From assembly GCA_030604885.1 (NCBI GenBank), contig JAUVUZ010000003.1:111603-175602 (forward strand): a stretch of DNA of 64,000 nucleotides. Direction: 5' to 3'. This document shows positions 1 to 8,176 of the stretch, piece by piece. How positions within the stretch are numbered: position 1 is the first letter of the stretch; each line of letters opens with the position of its first letter. The notes beneath the pieces are model-generated. The model had not been told where the DNA came from. It searched no databases and saw nothing but the letters and a program-made list of their open reading frames with translations. Source of the stretch: Alphaproteobacteria bacterium. GTDB lineage: Bacteria; Pseudomonadota; Alphaproteobacteria; Rhodospirillales; Rhodospirillaceae. Both the position numbers and the translations under genes were made by a program.

Positions 1-686
1 CCCACGAACAGGTCACCGAGGCGGTCAAGGCCCAGCTCGCCAAGCAGGGCATCGAGATCGAGGTGATCGGCTTCTCCGACTACGTGCTGCCCAACCAGGC
101 GCTCAACGACGGCGACCTCGACATCAACTCGTTCCAGCACCAGCCCTACCTCGACAACCAGATCAAGGACCGCAAGTACGACATCGTCTCGGTGGGCAAG
201 ACCATCGTCCTGCCGATGGGCATCTACTCCAACAAGATCAAGTCGCTCAACGACTTCAAGAAGGGCGACACGATCGGCCTGCCGAACGACCCGACCAACG
301 GCGGCCGCGCCCTGCTGCTGCTGCAAACCGCCGGGCTGATCAAGGTGGACCCGAAGGCGGGCCTGCGCGCCGGTCCGGCCGACGTGATCGACAACCCCAA
401 GGGCCTGAAGTTCGTGGAGCTGGACGCGGCGCAGCTGCCGCGCGCGATCCCGGACCTTGTGGGCGCCGCGGTCAACACCAACTATGCGATCCAGGCGGGC
501 CTGGTGCCCACCAGGGACGCGCTCCTGGTCGAAGACGCCAACAGCCCCTACGCCAACGTCGTGGCGGTCAAGTCCGCCAACAAGGACGCGGACTGGGTCA
601 AGGCGTTCGTCGCCGCCTACCACTCCGAGGCGACCCGCCAGTTCATTCTCGACACCTTCAAGGGCAGCATCGTTCCGGCGTTCTGA
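1..686 (+). CDS. metQ: MetQ/NlpA-family methionine-binding protein, 5' end cut by window
   Basis: Substrate-binding component of a D/L-methionine ABC importer of the MetNIQ type, acting in the periplasm. The reading frame is open from the first bases of the window and ends at TGA 684-686; signal sequence and start lie outside. What remains matches the MetQ core: the HEQV opening, FSDYVLPNQAL, the DLDINSFQHQPYLDNQ segment and the PNDPTNGGRALLLLQ stretch, all repeated almost unchanged in the next two genes. It is the first of three tandem paralogs spaced 40-45 bp apart, so an operon is likely. The MetN ATPase and MetI permease are not in the window and may lie upstream. The family is clear; the exact ligand is inferred. 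Confidence 0.93.
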   Translation, partial: HEQVTEAVKAQLAKQGIEIEVIGFSDYVLPNQALNDGDLDINSFQHQPYLDNQIKDRKYDIVSVGKTIVLPMGIYSNKIKSLNDFKKGDTIGLPNDPTNGGRALLLLQTAGLIKVDPKAGLRAGPADVIDNPKGLKFVELDAAQLPRAIPDLVGAAVNTNYAIQAGLVPTRDALLVEDANSPYANVVAVKSANKDADWVKAFVAAYHSEATRQFILDTFKGSIVPAF

Positions 687-726
687 CCGGGCCTGCCCCC
701 GACACCCGCTAGGAGGACAACGGACC

Positions 727-1521
727 ATGAAACGCCGCATTCTCGCTCTCGCCGCCCTGTGCGGGCTGCTGGCGCCGCCGCTGTTGTCCTCCGCCGCCGA
801 GGCGAAGGTCTACAAGATCGGCGTCACCCCCGGCGTCCACGAGCAGACCATGGAGTTCGTCAAGCCGCTGCTGGCGGCCAAGGGCGTCGAGATCCAGCTC
901 GTCACCTTCTCCGACTACGTGCTGCCCAACCAGGCGGTCAACGATGGCGACCTCGACATGAACGCCTTCCAGCACAAGCCCTACTTCGACAACCAGGTGA
1001 AGGACCGGGGCTACAAGCTGGTCTCGGCGGGCACCAACTTCCTCGCGCCGATGGGCCTCTATTCCAAGAAGATCAAATCCCTCGACGAGCTGAAGAAGGG
1101 CGACCGGGTGGGCATTCCCAACGATCCCACCAACGGCGGCCGCGCCCTGTTGCTGCTGCAGAAGCACGGGCTGATCCAGTTGAACGCCGCCAACACCCTC
1201 ACCCCCGGCGTGCCCGACATCGTCGGCAACCCCAAGGGCCTCCGCATCGTCGAGCTGGACGCGGCGCAGATGCCGCGCGCCCTCGATGACCTCGCCGCCG
1301 GGGCGGTCAACACCAACTACGCGGTGCAGGCGGGCCTGCTGCCCGCCCGCGACGCCCTGGTGCTGGAGGCGGCGGACAGCCCCTACGTCAACATCTTCGC
1401 GGTGCGCGCCGCCGACAAGGACGCCGAGTGGGTGAAGACGATCGTCTCCACCTATCAGTCCGAGCCGGTGCGCGCGTTCATCCGCACCGAGTTCAAGGGT
1501 TCGCTGGTTCCCGCCTTCTGA
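727..1521 (+). CDS. metQ: MetQ/NlpA-family methionine-binding protein, second tandem copy
   Basis: Periplasmic methionine-type binding protein of 264 residues. The start ATG at 727 follows a strong AGGAGG at 711-716. Residues 1-24 form a signal peptide (KRR, then a Leu/Ala-rich core) ending near AEAK. No lipobox cysteine is visible, so it looks soluble or anchored in another way, unlike classical lipoprotein NlpA. The body has KIGVTPGVHEQ, FSDYVLPNQAV, DLDMNAFQHKPYFDNQ and PNDPTNGGRALLLLQ. It is very close to its two neighbours, pointing to local duplication. It may bind the same ligand or have drifted to a related amino acid. Confidence 0.95.
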   Translation: MKRRILALAALCGLLAPPLLSSAAEAKVYKIGVTPGVHEQTMEFVKPLLAAKGVEIQLVTFSDYVLPNQAVNDGDLDMNAFQHKPYFDNQVKDRGYKLVSAGTNFLAPMGLYSKKIKSLDELKKGDRVGIPNDPTNGGRALLLLQKHGLIQLNAANTLTPGVPDIVGNPKGLRIVELDAAQMPRALDDLAAGAVNTNYAVQAGLLPARDALVLEAADSPYVNIFAVRAADKDAEWVKTIVSTYQSEPVRAFIRTEFKGSLVPAF

Positions 1522-1563
1522 GTTCGCGTTCGCAAGACAACCGTCAACGTCACGGAGGACACC

Positions 1564-2361
1564 ATGAAACGCCGCTCCCTCGTCGCCGCCGGATTCGCCG
1601 CGGCGCTCGCCGCGCCGCTCGTCTTCGCCGCGCCCGCGTTCGCGAAAACCTACAAGGTCGGCGTCACCCCCGGCACCCACGAGCAGGTGCTGGAGTTCGT
1701 CAAGCCGCGCCTCGCCAAGGCGGGAATCGACATCCAGATCGTGTCGTTCTCCGACTACGTGCTGCCCAACCAGGCGGTCAGCGACGGCGACCTCGACATG
1801 AATTCCTTCCAGCACCAGCCCTATCTCGACAACCAGGTGACGGACCGCAAGTTCGACCTGGTGTCGGTGGGCAAGAACTTCGTCGAGCCGATGGGCATCT
1901 ACTCCAGGAAGATCAAGGGCCTCGACCAGTTGAAGGCCGGCGATCAGGTCGCCATTCCCAACGATCCCACCAACGGCGGGCGGGCCCTTCTGCTCCTTCA
2001 GAAGCAGAAGCTGATCAAGCTGGCCCCCGGGGCGGGGCTGACGGCGGGCGTGGTGGATATCGCGGAAAACCCGAAAAAGTTGAAGTTCATCGAGCTGGAC
2101 GCGGCGCAACTCCCACGTGCTCTGCCCGACGTGGCGGTGGCCGCCATCAACACCAACTACGCCCTCGAGGCGGACCTGGTGCCGACCCGCGACGCCATCG
2201 CCATCGAGGCGGCCGACAGCCCGTATGCCAACATTTTCGTTGTCAAGACAAAGGATAAGGATGCGGAGTGGGTGAAGAAACTGGTGGAAGTCTACCAGAC
2301 CGCGCCGACCCGCGACTTCATCCTCAAGACCTTCAAGGGCGCGGTGGTCCCCGCCTTCTGA
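1564..2361 (+). CDS. metQ: MetQ/NlpA-family methionine-binding protein, third tandem copy
   Basis: Third copy of the periplasmic methionine-type binding protein, 265 residues. ATG 1564 is preceded by GGAGG at 1554-1558. A signal peptide covers roughly residues 1-27 (KRRSLVAAGFAAALAAPLVF, cut after APAFA). The mature part keeps the FSDYVLPNQAV, DLDMNSFQHQPYLDNQ and NDPTNGGRALLLLQ segments. No lipobox cysteine is seen. The gene ends 22 bp before a strong terminator, which closes the tandem array. Three binding proteins possibly feeding one permease would widen substrate range or raise dosage; which of these applies cannot be read from sequence. Confidence 0.95.
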   Translation: MKRRSLVAAGFAAALAAPLVFAAPAFAKTYKVGVTPGTHEQVLEFVKPRLAKAGIDIQIVSFSDYVLPNQAVSDGDLDMNSFQHQPYLDNQVTDRKFDLVSVGKNFVEPMGIYSRKIKGLDQLKAGDQVAIPNDPTNGGRALLLLQKQKLIKLAPGAGLTAGVVDIAENPKKLKFIELDAAQLPRALPDVAVAAINTNYALEADLVPTRDAIAIEAADSPYANIFVVKTKDKDAEWVKKLVEVYQTAPTRDFILKTFKGAVVPAF

Positions 2362-2383
2362 CACCTTGGCTTGCAGAAGCCGG

Positions 2384-2414
2384 AAAACCGGGCCGCGTCG
2401 CGGCCCGGTTTTTT
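2384..2414 (+). terminator. Rho-independent terminator after metQ array
   Basis: Perfect 12-bp stem AAAACCGGGCCG / CGGCCCGGTTTT (2384-2395 and 2401-2412) with a 5-base loop, running into six T residues. It lies 22 bp after the third metQ stop and separates that operon from the kinase gene. A second small inverted repeat, CCCGC-ATGG-GCGGG, follows at about 2419-2432. Confidence 0.9.
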
Positions 2415-2536
2415 CCTGCCCGCATGGGCGGGAATCGCTTTCCATGTCGAACCGGACGTTGCATGATCGCTGGGTCAGCGAGTCAGCCTTGCGGATGAAT
2501 GGGGGGTCCGCCGGGGGCAAAGGGGAGCGTCCGTAG

Positions 2537-4669
2537 TTGAGGGCCGTGCCGCGCCTTTGGATGTTGGTGCTCGTCGTCGTGCTCGCCCTCATGGCGATCA
2601 CCGGCTGGCAATACCTGCGCGGCCAGGAGCGCCTGCGCCGCGCCGAGGCCGAGCACGTCCTGTCCGGCATCGCCGTGCTCAAGCTCAACGAGATCGCCGA
2701 ATGGCGCTCCACCCGCGCCGCCGACGCCCGGCTGATCGCCGCCAACCCCTCGATGCTGCGCGCGCTGCGGATGTGGCGCGAGAATCCGGACACCGACATC
2801 GCCCGCGACACCCTCGAGGTGGTGCGTTCGCGCCTGGTGCTGTTCCAGGAGATCCGCCGCTTCGCCGATATCCGCGTGGTGGGCGCGGACAACCGCACGG
2901 TGGTGGGGGTGCTGCCCGACGACGGCGAACCCGAGGACGAGACCACCGCCTCCGCCCTCGACCGCGCCCGCGCCACCGGCATTCCCACCTTCAGCGATAT
3001 CCACGACCATAGGGGCCGTCTGGTGATCGACGTGGTGCTGCCGCTGTTCGTCGACGACCACGACGACGACCTGCGCGGCGCCGGTCTCGCGATCGTGCTG
3101 CAACTGGACCCCAACGCCTACCTCTATCCCCTGTTGCGGCGCTGGCCGCTGCCGAGCGCCACCGCCGAAACCCTGATCGCCCGGCGCGAGGGGCAGGAGG
3201 TGGTGTTCCTGTCGCCGCTGCGCCACCGCCCCGATCCGCCGCTCGCCTTCCGCCTGCCGCTGTCGCAATCGGGCCTCGCGGCGGCGGCGGGCCTGCGCGG
3301 CGTCTACGGCGTGGTGAACGGCGAGGACTACCGCGGCGTGCCGATCATCGCCGCCACCTTCAAGGTGGACGGCACCGACTGGGTGATGGTGTCGAAGATC
3401 GACGAGGACGAGGCCCTCGCGGTGCAGCGCCGCGAAACCCTGCTGGGACTGGGGCTGCTGGTCGCCGCGGCGGTGGCGGTGGCGGCGGTGGTGCTGGCGA
3501 TCGCCGAGGAGGGCGCGGCCGCCGAGCGTCTCGCCAGCGCCGAGACCAAGGCCCAGATCGCCGCCCGCGACGCGCGCCTGGGGGCGATCTTCCGCGCCGG
3601 GCCGATCGGCATCGGCATCACCCGCGACCGGCTGCTGGTGGAGGTGAGCGAAGGCTTCTGCGACCTTGTCGGCATGACGCGGGAGGAGATGATCGGCCAA
3701 TCCGCGCGAATCTTCTACGGCGACGACGAGGCCGAGTTCGCGCGGGTCGGCGCGGCGGTCTACGGCGTGCTCAAATCCGAGGGCCGCGCCGAGACCGAGG
3801 CGCGCTGGGTGCGCAAGGACGGGCTGCCGATCGTGGTGCTCCTGAGCGCCGCCCTGGTGGAGCCGGGCAACCCCAGGGGCGACGTCACCTTCTTCATCAT
3901 CGACATCACCGAGCGCAAGCTCCAGGAGGAGCGCCTCGCCGAGCGCACCTTCGAACTGGAACGGTCCAACAAGGAGCTGGCGGCGTTCGCCTACGTCGCC
4001 TCCCACGATCTGCGCTCGCCGCTGCGGGGCATCGCCCAACTGGCGGAATGGATCGTCGAGGACATGCCGGGCGGCGTGCCGGACGAGGTGCGCGGCCACA
4101 TCGCGCTGATGCGCAGCCGGGTGGCGCGGATGGAGCGCCTGCTCGACGACCTGCTGGCGTATTCCCGCATCGGCCGGGTGGAGGGCGACGTGGCGGAGGC
4201 GGACGTGGCGGCGATCTGCCGCGAGGCGTTCGAGATGTTCGCGCCGCCGCCGGGCTTCCGCCTCGATCTCGACCCCGCGCTGCCGACCTTCCGCACCCTC
4301 GCCACGCCGCTCACCCAGGTGCTGCACAACCTCATCGGCAACGCCCTCAAGCACCACGACGGCGAGGCCGGGTGCGTGTCGGTGTCGGCGCGGGCGGTGC
4401 CGGGGGGCTGGGCGATCGCGGTGGGCGACGACGGCCCGGGTATCCCGAAGGAGTATCAGGAGCGGATTTTCGGCCTGTTCCAGACCCTCAAGCCCCGCGA
4501 CGCGGTGGAGGGCAGCGGCATGGGCCTCGCGCTGGTGCGCAAGACGGTGGACATCTACGGCGGCAGGATTTCGGTGCGGTCGGACGGACGGGGAACGGTG
4601 TTCGAGTTCACATGGCCCGGAGATCCCCACATGAAGGGACTGAAGAATGCAGGCACAGGCCGAGGGTAG
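2537..4669 (+). CDS. Membrane sensor histidine kinase with periplasmic sensor and PAS domain
   Basis: Inner-membrane sensor kinase of 710 residues. The start is TTG at 2537, chosen because AGGGGAGCG (2521-2529) sits 7 bp upstream and the first transmembrane helix follows directly (about residues 8-24). A periplasmic sensor region of about 270 residues is closed by a second helix near 299-323. A PAS domain covers about 343-460, then a HisKA domain with SHDLRSP (phospho-acceptor His490) and a HATPase domain with NLIGNALKH, GDDGPGIP and GSGMGLALVRK. The kinase core resembles phytochrome-type kinases that pair with small receiver proteins. The gene overlaps the downstream receiver by 23 bp, which makes that receiver the likely partner. 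The signal sensed is unknown. Confidence 0.92.
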   Translation: MRAVPRLWMLVLVVVLALMAITGWQYLRGQERLRRAEAEHVLSGIAVLKLNEIAEWRSTRAADARLIAANPSMLRALRMWRENPDTDIARDTLEVVRSRLVLFQEIRRFADIRVVGADNRTVVGVLPDDGEPEDETTASALDRARATGIPTFSDIHDHRGRLVIDVVLPLFVDDHDDDLRGAGLAIVLQLDPNAYLYPLLRRWPLPSATAETLIARREGQEVVFLSPLRHRPDPPLAFRLPLSQSGLAAAAGLRGVYGVVNGEDYRGVPIIAATFKVDGTDWVMVSKIDEDEALAVQRRETLLGLGLLVAAAVAVAAVVLAIAEEGAAAERLASAETKAQIAARDARLGAIFRAGPIGIGITRDRLLVEVSEGFCDLVGMTREEMIGQSARIFYGDDEAEFARVGAAVYGVLKSEGRAETEARWVRKDGLPIVVLLSAALVEPGNPRGDVTFFIIDITERKLQEERLAERTFELERSNKELAAFAYVASHDLRSPLRGIAQLAEWIVEDMPGGVPDEVRGHIALMRSRVARMERLLDDLLAYSRIGRVEGDVAEADVAAICREAFEMFAPPPGFRLDLDPALPTFRTLATPLTQVLHNLIGNALKHHDGEAGCVSVSARAVPGGWAIAVGDDGPGIPKEYQERIFGLFQTLKPRDAVEGSGMGLALVRKTVDIYGGRISVRSDGRGTVFEFTWPGDPHMKGLKNAGTGRG

Positions 4670-5081
4670 GATCGTGAACCTGTTGTTGGTCGAGGACGAC
4701 GACATCGATGCCATGGGGGTGGAGCGGGCCCTCAAGCGGCACCGCATCGTCAACCCGCTGTTCCGCGCCCGCGACGGCATCGAGGCGCTGGAGCTGCTGC
4801 GCTCCGGCCGGGTGGCGCGGCCGTTCCTGATCCTGCTGGATCTCAACATGCCGCGCATGGGCGGCATCGAGTTCATCCGCGAGATCCGCGAGGATCCGTC
4901 GCTCGCCAACGCGGTGGTGTTCGTGCTCACCACCTCCAAGTCCGACGAGGACCTGGCCGCCGCCTACCGCAGCCACGTGGCCGGGTACATCGTCAAGAAC
5001 GAGCTGGGCGACAGCTTCTCCGGGCTGGTGCAGATGCTCGACGCATACTGGCAGATCGTCGAGCTGCCCAAATCCAGATGA
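4647..5081 (+). CDS. Single-domain response regulator (Rcp1-like receiver)
   Basis: Stand-alone CheY-fold receiver of 144 residues without an output domain. It has the acidic pocket LLVEDDDIDAMG, the phospho-acceptor Asp65 in LILLDLNMPRMGG, the VLTTS switch segment and a lysine in VKNELG. This Rcp1-type family commonly partners phytochrome-like kinases. The start ATG 4647 overlaps the kinase gene and follows a GAAGGGA-type site, so translation is probably coupled. Its stop overlaps the next start in ATGA. A phosphotransfer path from the kinase through this protein to the REC-GGDEF-EAL neighbour is plausible but inferred. Confidence 0.92.
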   Translation: MQAQAEGRIVNLLLVEDDDIDAMGVERALKRHRIVNPLFRARDGIEALELLRSGRVARPFLILLDLNMPRMGGIEFIREIREDPSLANAVVFVLTTSKSDEDLAAAYRSHVAGYIVKNELGDSFSGLVQMLDAYWQIVELPKSR

Positions 5082-6832
5082 GGGCGGCGATGACGGCGAC
5101 CGCGGCGGAGGACGAGATGGACGACGGACGCGCGGTTCAGCCGTTGCGCCTGCTGCTGGTGGACGACGACGCCGTCGACCGCCTGGCGGTGTCGCGGGCG
5201 CTGCGGCAGGCGAAGCTGCCGCTCAGCATCGCCGAGAGCCGCACCGCCGAGGAGGCCCTCGCCGCGTTCGCCGAGGGTGCGTTCGACGCGGTGCTGCTCG
5301 ACTACCGCCTGCCCGACATGGACGGCCTCGAGGTGCTGCGGCGGATGAACGGGCGCGCCCACGGCTCCACCGCGATCCTGATGCTGACGGGCATGGACGA
5401 CGACGACCTCGCCACCCGGTGCATCGAGGCCGGGGCGCAGGATTTCCTGCTCAAGCAGGACCTCACCCCCCGCCACCTGATCCGCGCCGTGACCCACGCG
5501 CGGATGCGCCACCGCATCGAGATGGCGCTGCTCGAAAGCCACGAGCGCCTGCGCGAGCTGGCCGAGCAGGACCCGCTCACCGGTCTCGCCAACCGCTACT
5601 ACTTCGACCAGACCCTGCGGGCGGCGGTGCCGCGGGCGATGCGCTACGGCTTCAAGCTGTCGCTGCTGCTGCTCGACCTCGACAACTTCAAGTTCATCAA
5701 CGACGGCCACGGCCACGACGTGGGCGACCGGATGCTGCGGGTGGTGGCCGACCGGCTGACGGCGATCACCCGCGAGGGCGACATTCTCTGCCGCCTGGGG
5801 GGCGACGAATTCGCGATCATCGCCTTCCAGCACGAGGGCGTCGAGAGCGTCCACGCCCTGGCGCAGCGCCTGCTGGACGATCTCGCGGCGCCGGTGGTGG
5901 TGGAGGGGCTGACCCTGCCCACCTCGGTGAGCATCGGCATCGCGCTCTGCCCCGACAACTCGGACAACGCCGACGAGCTGTTCAAGTGCGCCGATCTCGC
6001 GATGTATCGCGCCAAGCGCGACGGCCGCAACCAGGCCCACTACTTCTCCGACGACCTGCAAACCCAGGTGATGCGCCGGGTGCAGACCGAGCACGACCTG
6101 CGCGCGGCGATCGAGACCGGCGGCTTCGAACTGTTCTACCAGCCGCAGGTGGACGCCGCCACCGGCGCGGTGTGCGCCGCCGAGGCGCTGATCCGCTGGC
6201 GGCATCCGGAGCGCGGCCTGCTCGGCCCCGGCGCCTTCCTCGACATCGCCGAGGACACCGGCCTGATCGGCCCGATCGGCGACTGGGTGCTCGCCACCGC
6301 GTGCGCCGACATCGCCGCCGGGCGCCTCGGGTCGGTGCCGCGGGTGGCGGTCAACCTCTCGGCGCAGCAGCTGCGGGCGGCGGGCCTGGTGGAGCGCCTG
6401 GCGGCGGTGCTCGCCGCCTCGCGCCTCGAACCCTCGCAGGTGGAGGTGGAGATCACCGAAAGCGTGCTGATCTCCGATTTCGGCGTCGCCCTCGGGGTGC
6501 TCGAAGGCATTCGCGACCTCGGCGTGTCGATCGCCATCGACGACTTCGGCACCGGCTATTCGTCGCTCGCCTATCTCAAGCGCCTGCCGATCGACTGCCT
6601 CAAGGTCGACAAGTCGTTCCTCAACCAGGTGCCGGAGGGGGAAAAGGACAAGCGCCTGCTGCGGGCGCTGATCCAGATGGCGCGGGCGATGGGGTTCCGC
6701 GTCGTCGTCGAGGGAGTGGAAACCCGCGCCCAGGCCGAGGTCTGCCGCGACTTCGGCGCCGACACCCTGCAGGGCTTCCACTTCGCCCGGCCGATGCCCT
6801 GGACCGAGCTGTTGCCTTTCCTTAAGGATTAG
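5078..6832 (+). CDS. Response regulator with GGDEF and EAL domains (c-di-GMP turnover)
   Basis: Cytoplasmic c-di-GMP enzyme of 584 residues. An N-terminal receiver (VDDDAVDRL, phospho-acceptor Asp75 in LLDYRLPDMDG) is followed by a GGDEF domain with an intact GGDEF motif at 241-245 and a REGD inhibitory-site match five residues before it. An EAL domain follows, with EAL at 369-371, NLSAQQL, EITES, DDFGTGYSS, LKVDKSF and VEGVET all present. Both cyclase and phosphodiesterase halves therefore look active by motif; which dominates cannot be told. ATG 5078 overlaps the previous stop by 4 bp. In-frame ATGs at 5090 and 5117 are alternative starts, the latter with a GGAGGA just upstream. Confidence 0.93.
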   Translation: MRAAMTATAAEDEMDDGRAVQPLRLLLVDDDAVDRLAVSRALRQAKLPLSIAESRTAEEALAAFAEGAFDAVLLDYRLPDMDGLEVLRRMNGRAHGSTAILMLTGMDDDDLATRCIEAGAQDFLLKQDLTPRHLIRAVTHARMRHRIEMALLESHERLRELAEQDPLTGLANRYYFDQTLRAAVPRAMRYGFKLSLLLLDLDNFKFINDGHGHDVGDRMLRVVADRLTAITREGDILCRLGGDEFAIIAFQHEGVESVHALAQRLLDDLAAPVVVEGLTLPTSVSIGIALCPDNSDNADELFKCADLAMYRAKRDGRNQAHYFSDDLQTQVMRRVQTEHDLRAAIETGGFELFYQPQVDAATGAVCAAEALIRWRHPERGLLGPGAFLDIAEDTGLIGPIGDWVLATACADIAAGRLGSVPRVAVNLSAQQLRAAGLVERLAAVLAASRLEPSQVEVEITESVLISDFGVALGVLEGIRDLGVSIAIDDFGTGYSSLAYLKRLPIDCLKVDKSFLNQVPEGEKDKRLLRALIQMARAMGFRVVVEGVETRAQAEVCRDFGADTLQGFHFARPMPWTELLPFLKD

Positions 6833-6841
6833 GTGCAGCAC

Positions 6842-7819
6842 CTAGGCCCGCGCCACCCACAGGGTCCGGGCGGCGACGCGCTCGGGCACCAGGGCGACCA
6901 GCCGCACCAGAAGCGCGATCGCCGCCACGCTCACCGCCAGGCGCAGCCACAGCAGCCCCCAGATTTCCGCGCCCATCAGCAGCATCAGCAGGGTGTCCTC
7001 GATCAGCGAGTGGCAGATGCCCATCAGCGACAGGGCGAAGAACACCTCGCGCGGCGACAGCGCGCCCTTGCGCACCTCCTCGAGAATCACGCCGGAGCCG
7101 TAGGAGAGGCCGAGGGTCATGCCCACCACGGTGATCGTCGAGGCGCCGCGGCCGATGCCGATCAGCCCCATCAGCGGCGCGATCGCGCGGGTGACGAGGT
7201 CGAGCAGGCCGGAGGCGCGCAGCACCTTCATCCCCAGCACCAGAACGAAGATCACGCCGGAGATCGCGAGCAGGTTGCGCGCCTCGCCCCACGCCCAGGC
7301 GGCGAGGCTCGGGTCGGGGCCGGCCGAGGGCAGGGGGATCGCCGCCGCCTCCTGATAAAGGCCGAAGCGCTGGGTGATCTGGTGGTAGATCGCCCCGCAC
7401 ACCAGCGCGGTGCCGAAGCGCAGCGCGCACTGGCCGAGGAAGCGGGCGCCGCAGCGGTGGGCGATGCCGCACTCCACCGGCAGCGCGTGCGCCACCAGGA
7501 TCAGCGTCGTCAGCGTCGTCACCTGCGCCACGCTGAGCGGCTCGGCGCGGTTCTGCGCCAGCTGCATCAGCACGATCAGGCCCGAATAGGTGCCGTTGAG
7601 CAGCGCCGCCGCCCACGACAGCCCGAGGTCGGCGGGCAGGCCGACGAGGCGCATCAACGGCTCCAGCGGCCGCGCCACGTGGCGCACCCAGTCCAGCTCC
7701 TGCAACACTTTGACGGCGACGATCACCGGGATCATCACCACGTAGAGATCGCGCGAGGTGCGCAGGGTCTGGGCGAAGGAATCGGCGATCGTCGCGATCG
7801 CCCGGCGCATGAGCGTCAC
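6842..7819 (-). CDS. Nucleoside-recognition (Gate) domain inner-membrane protein
   Basis: Polytopic membrane protein of 325 residues with two Gate/nucleoside-recognition-like halves: one around VMIPVIVAVKVLQEL, GLPADLGLSWAAALLNGTYSG, and a second around GMKVLRASGLLDLVTRAIAP, TLGLSYGSGVILEEV. The family (SpmA/SpmB-, YjiH-like) is membrane-bound and its transported or gated substrate is mostly unknown. GTG at 7819 has AGGAGG only 4 bp upstream; ATG at 7810 is an alternative start with longer spacing. It is the last gene of a leftward run (repressor, secreted protein, small protein) and its stop faces the c-di-GMP gene with a 9-bp gap. Confidence 0.75.
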   Translation of the reverse strand: MTLMRRAIATIADSFAQTLRTSRDLYVVMIPVIVAVKVLQELDWVRHVARPLEPLMRLVGLPADLGLSWAAALLNGTYSGLIVLMQLAQNRAEPLSVAQVTTLTTLILVAHALPVECGIAHRCGARFLGQCALRFGTALVCGAIYHQITQRFGLYQEAAAIPLPSAGPDPSLAAWAWGEARNLLAISGVIFVLVLGMKVLRASGLLDLVTRAIAPLMGLIGIGRGASTITVVGMTLGLSYGSGVILEEVRKGALSPREVFFALSLMGICHSLIEDTLLMLLMGAEIWGLLWLRLAVSVAAIALLVRLVALVPERVAARTLWVARA

Positions 7820-7840
7820 GGAGCCTCCTCTGGGAACGGA

Positions 7841-8107
7841 TCAGCCCTGGTCGTCGGGGCGGATGTGGGCGAAACGGGTGGGCGCGCGGCGCAGCGGCCG
7901 CGGCGGCTGGAATTCGGCGGCCTCGGGGCCGTGGGCCGCCACCAGCGGCGCCTCCGCCGGAGGCTTGGGCGCGGCGAGGCCCATCTCCGCCAGCAGCTCC
8001 TCCATCGGCACGAAGCCGCCGTCGGCCTGCGGCAGGCGCGGCGGCGCGGCGGCGGCGCGCACCGTGGGGCGCGGGTGGCTGGACGCGGGGTCGAAACGCT
8101 TGGCCAT
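7841..8107 (-). CDS. Small proline/alanine-rich hypothetical protein
   Basis: Protein of 88 residues, not recognised. The start MAKRFDPASSH at 8107 was chosen because AGAGGAG lies just upstream. An upstream extension of 18 codons is possible but lacks a site. The sequence is rich in Pro, Ala and Arg with little predicted fold, apart from a short acidic helix, VPMEELLAEMGL. It sits 21 bp before the Gate-domain gene and is probably co-transcribed with it. It could be a small adaptor or a poorly conserved lineage-specific protein. Confidence 0.6.
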   Translation of the reverse strand: MAKRFDPASSHPRPTVRAAAAPPRLPQADGGFVPMEELLAEMGLAAPKPPAEAPLVAAHGPEAAEFQPPRPLRRAPTRFAHIRPDDQG

Positions 8108-8176
8108 GCGGAACTCCTCTGTTCGCGGCACCACCTTGGCGGGTTGCGGCGGCGGGGGCAAGCCCGCCGCCCGAAG

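Noticed and set aside
709..3114. Very long minus-strand open frames over the metQ and kinase genes
   Set aside because: They are mirror frames of clear plus-strand families; GC-rich codons remove stops on the opposite strand. The protein strings are low-complexity Arg/His/Gly and match no family.
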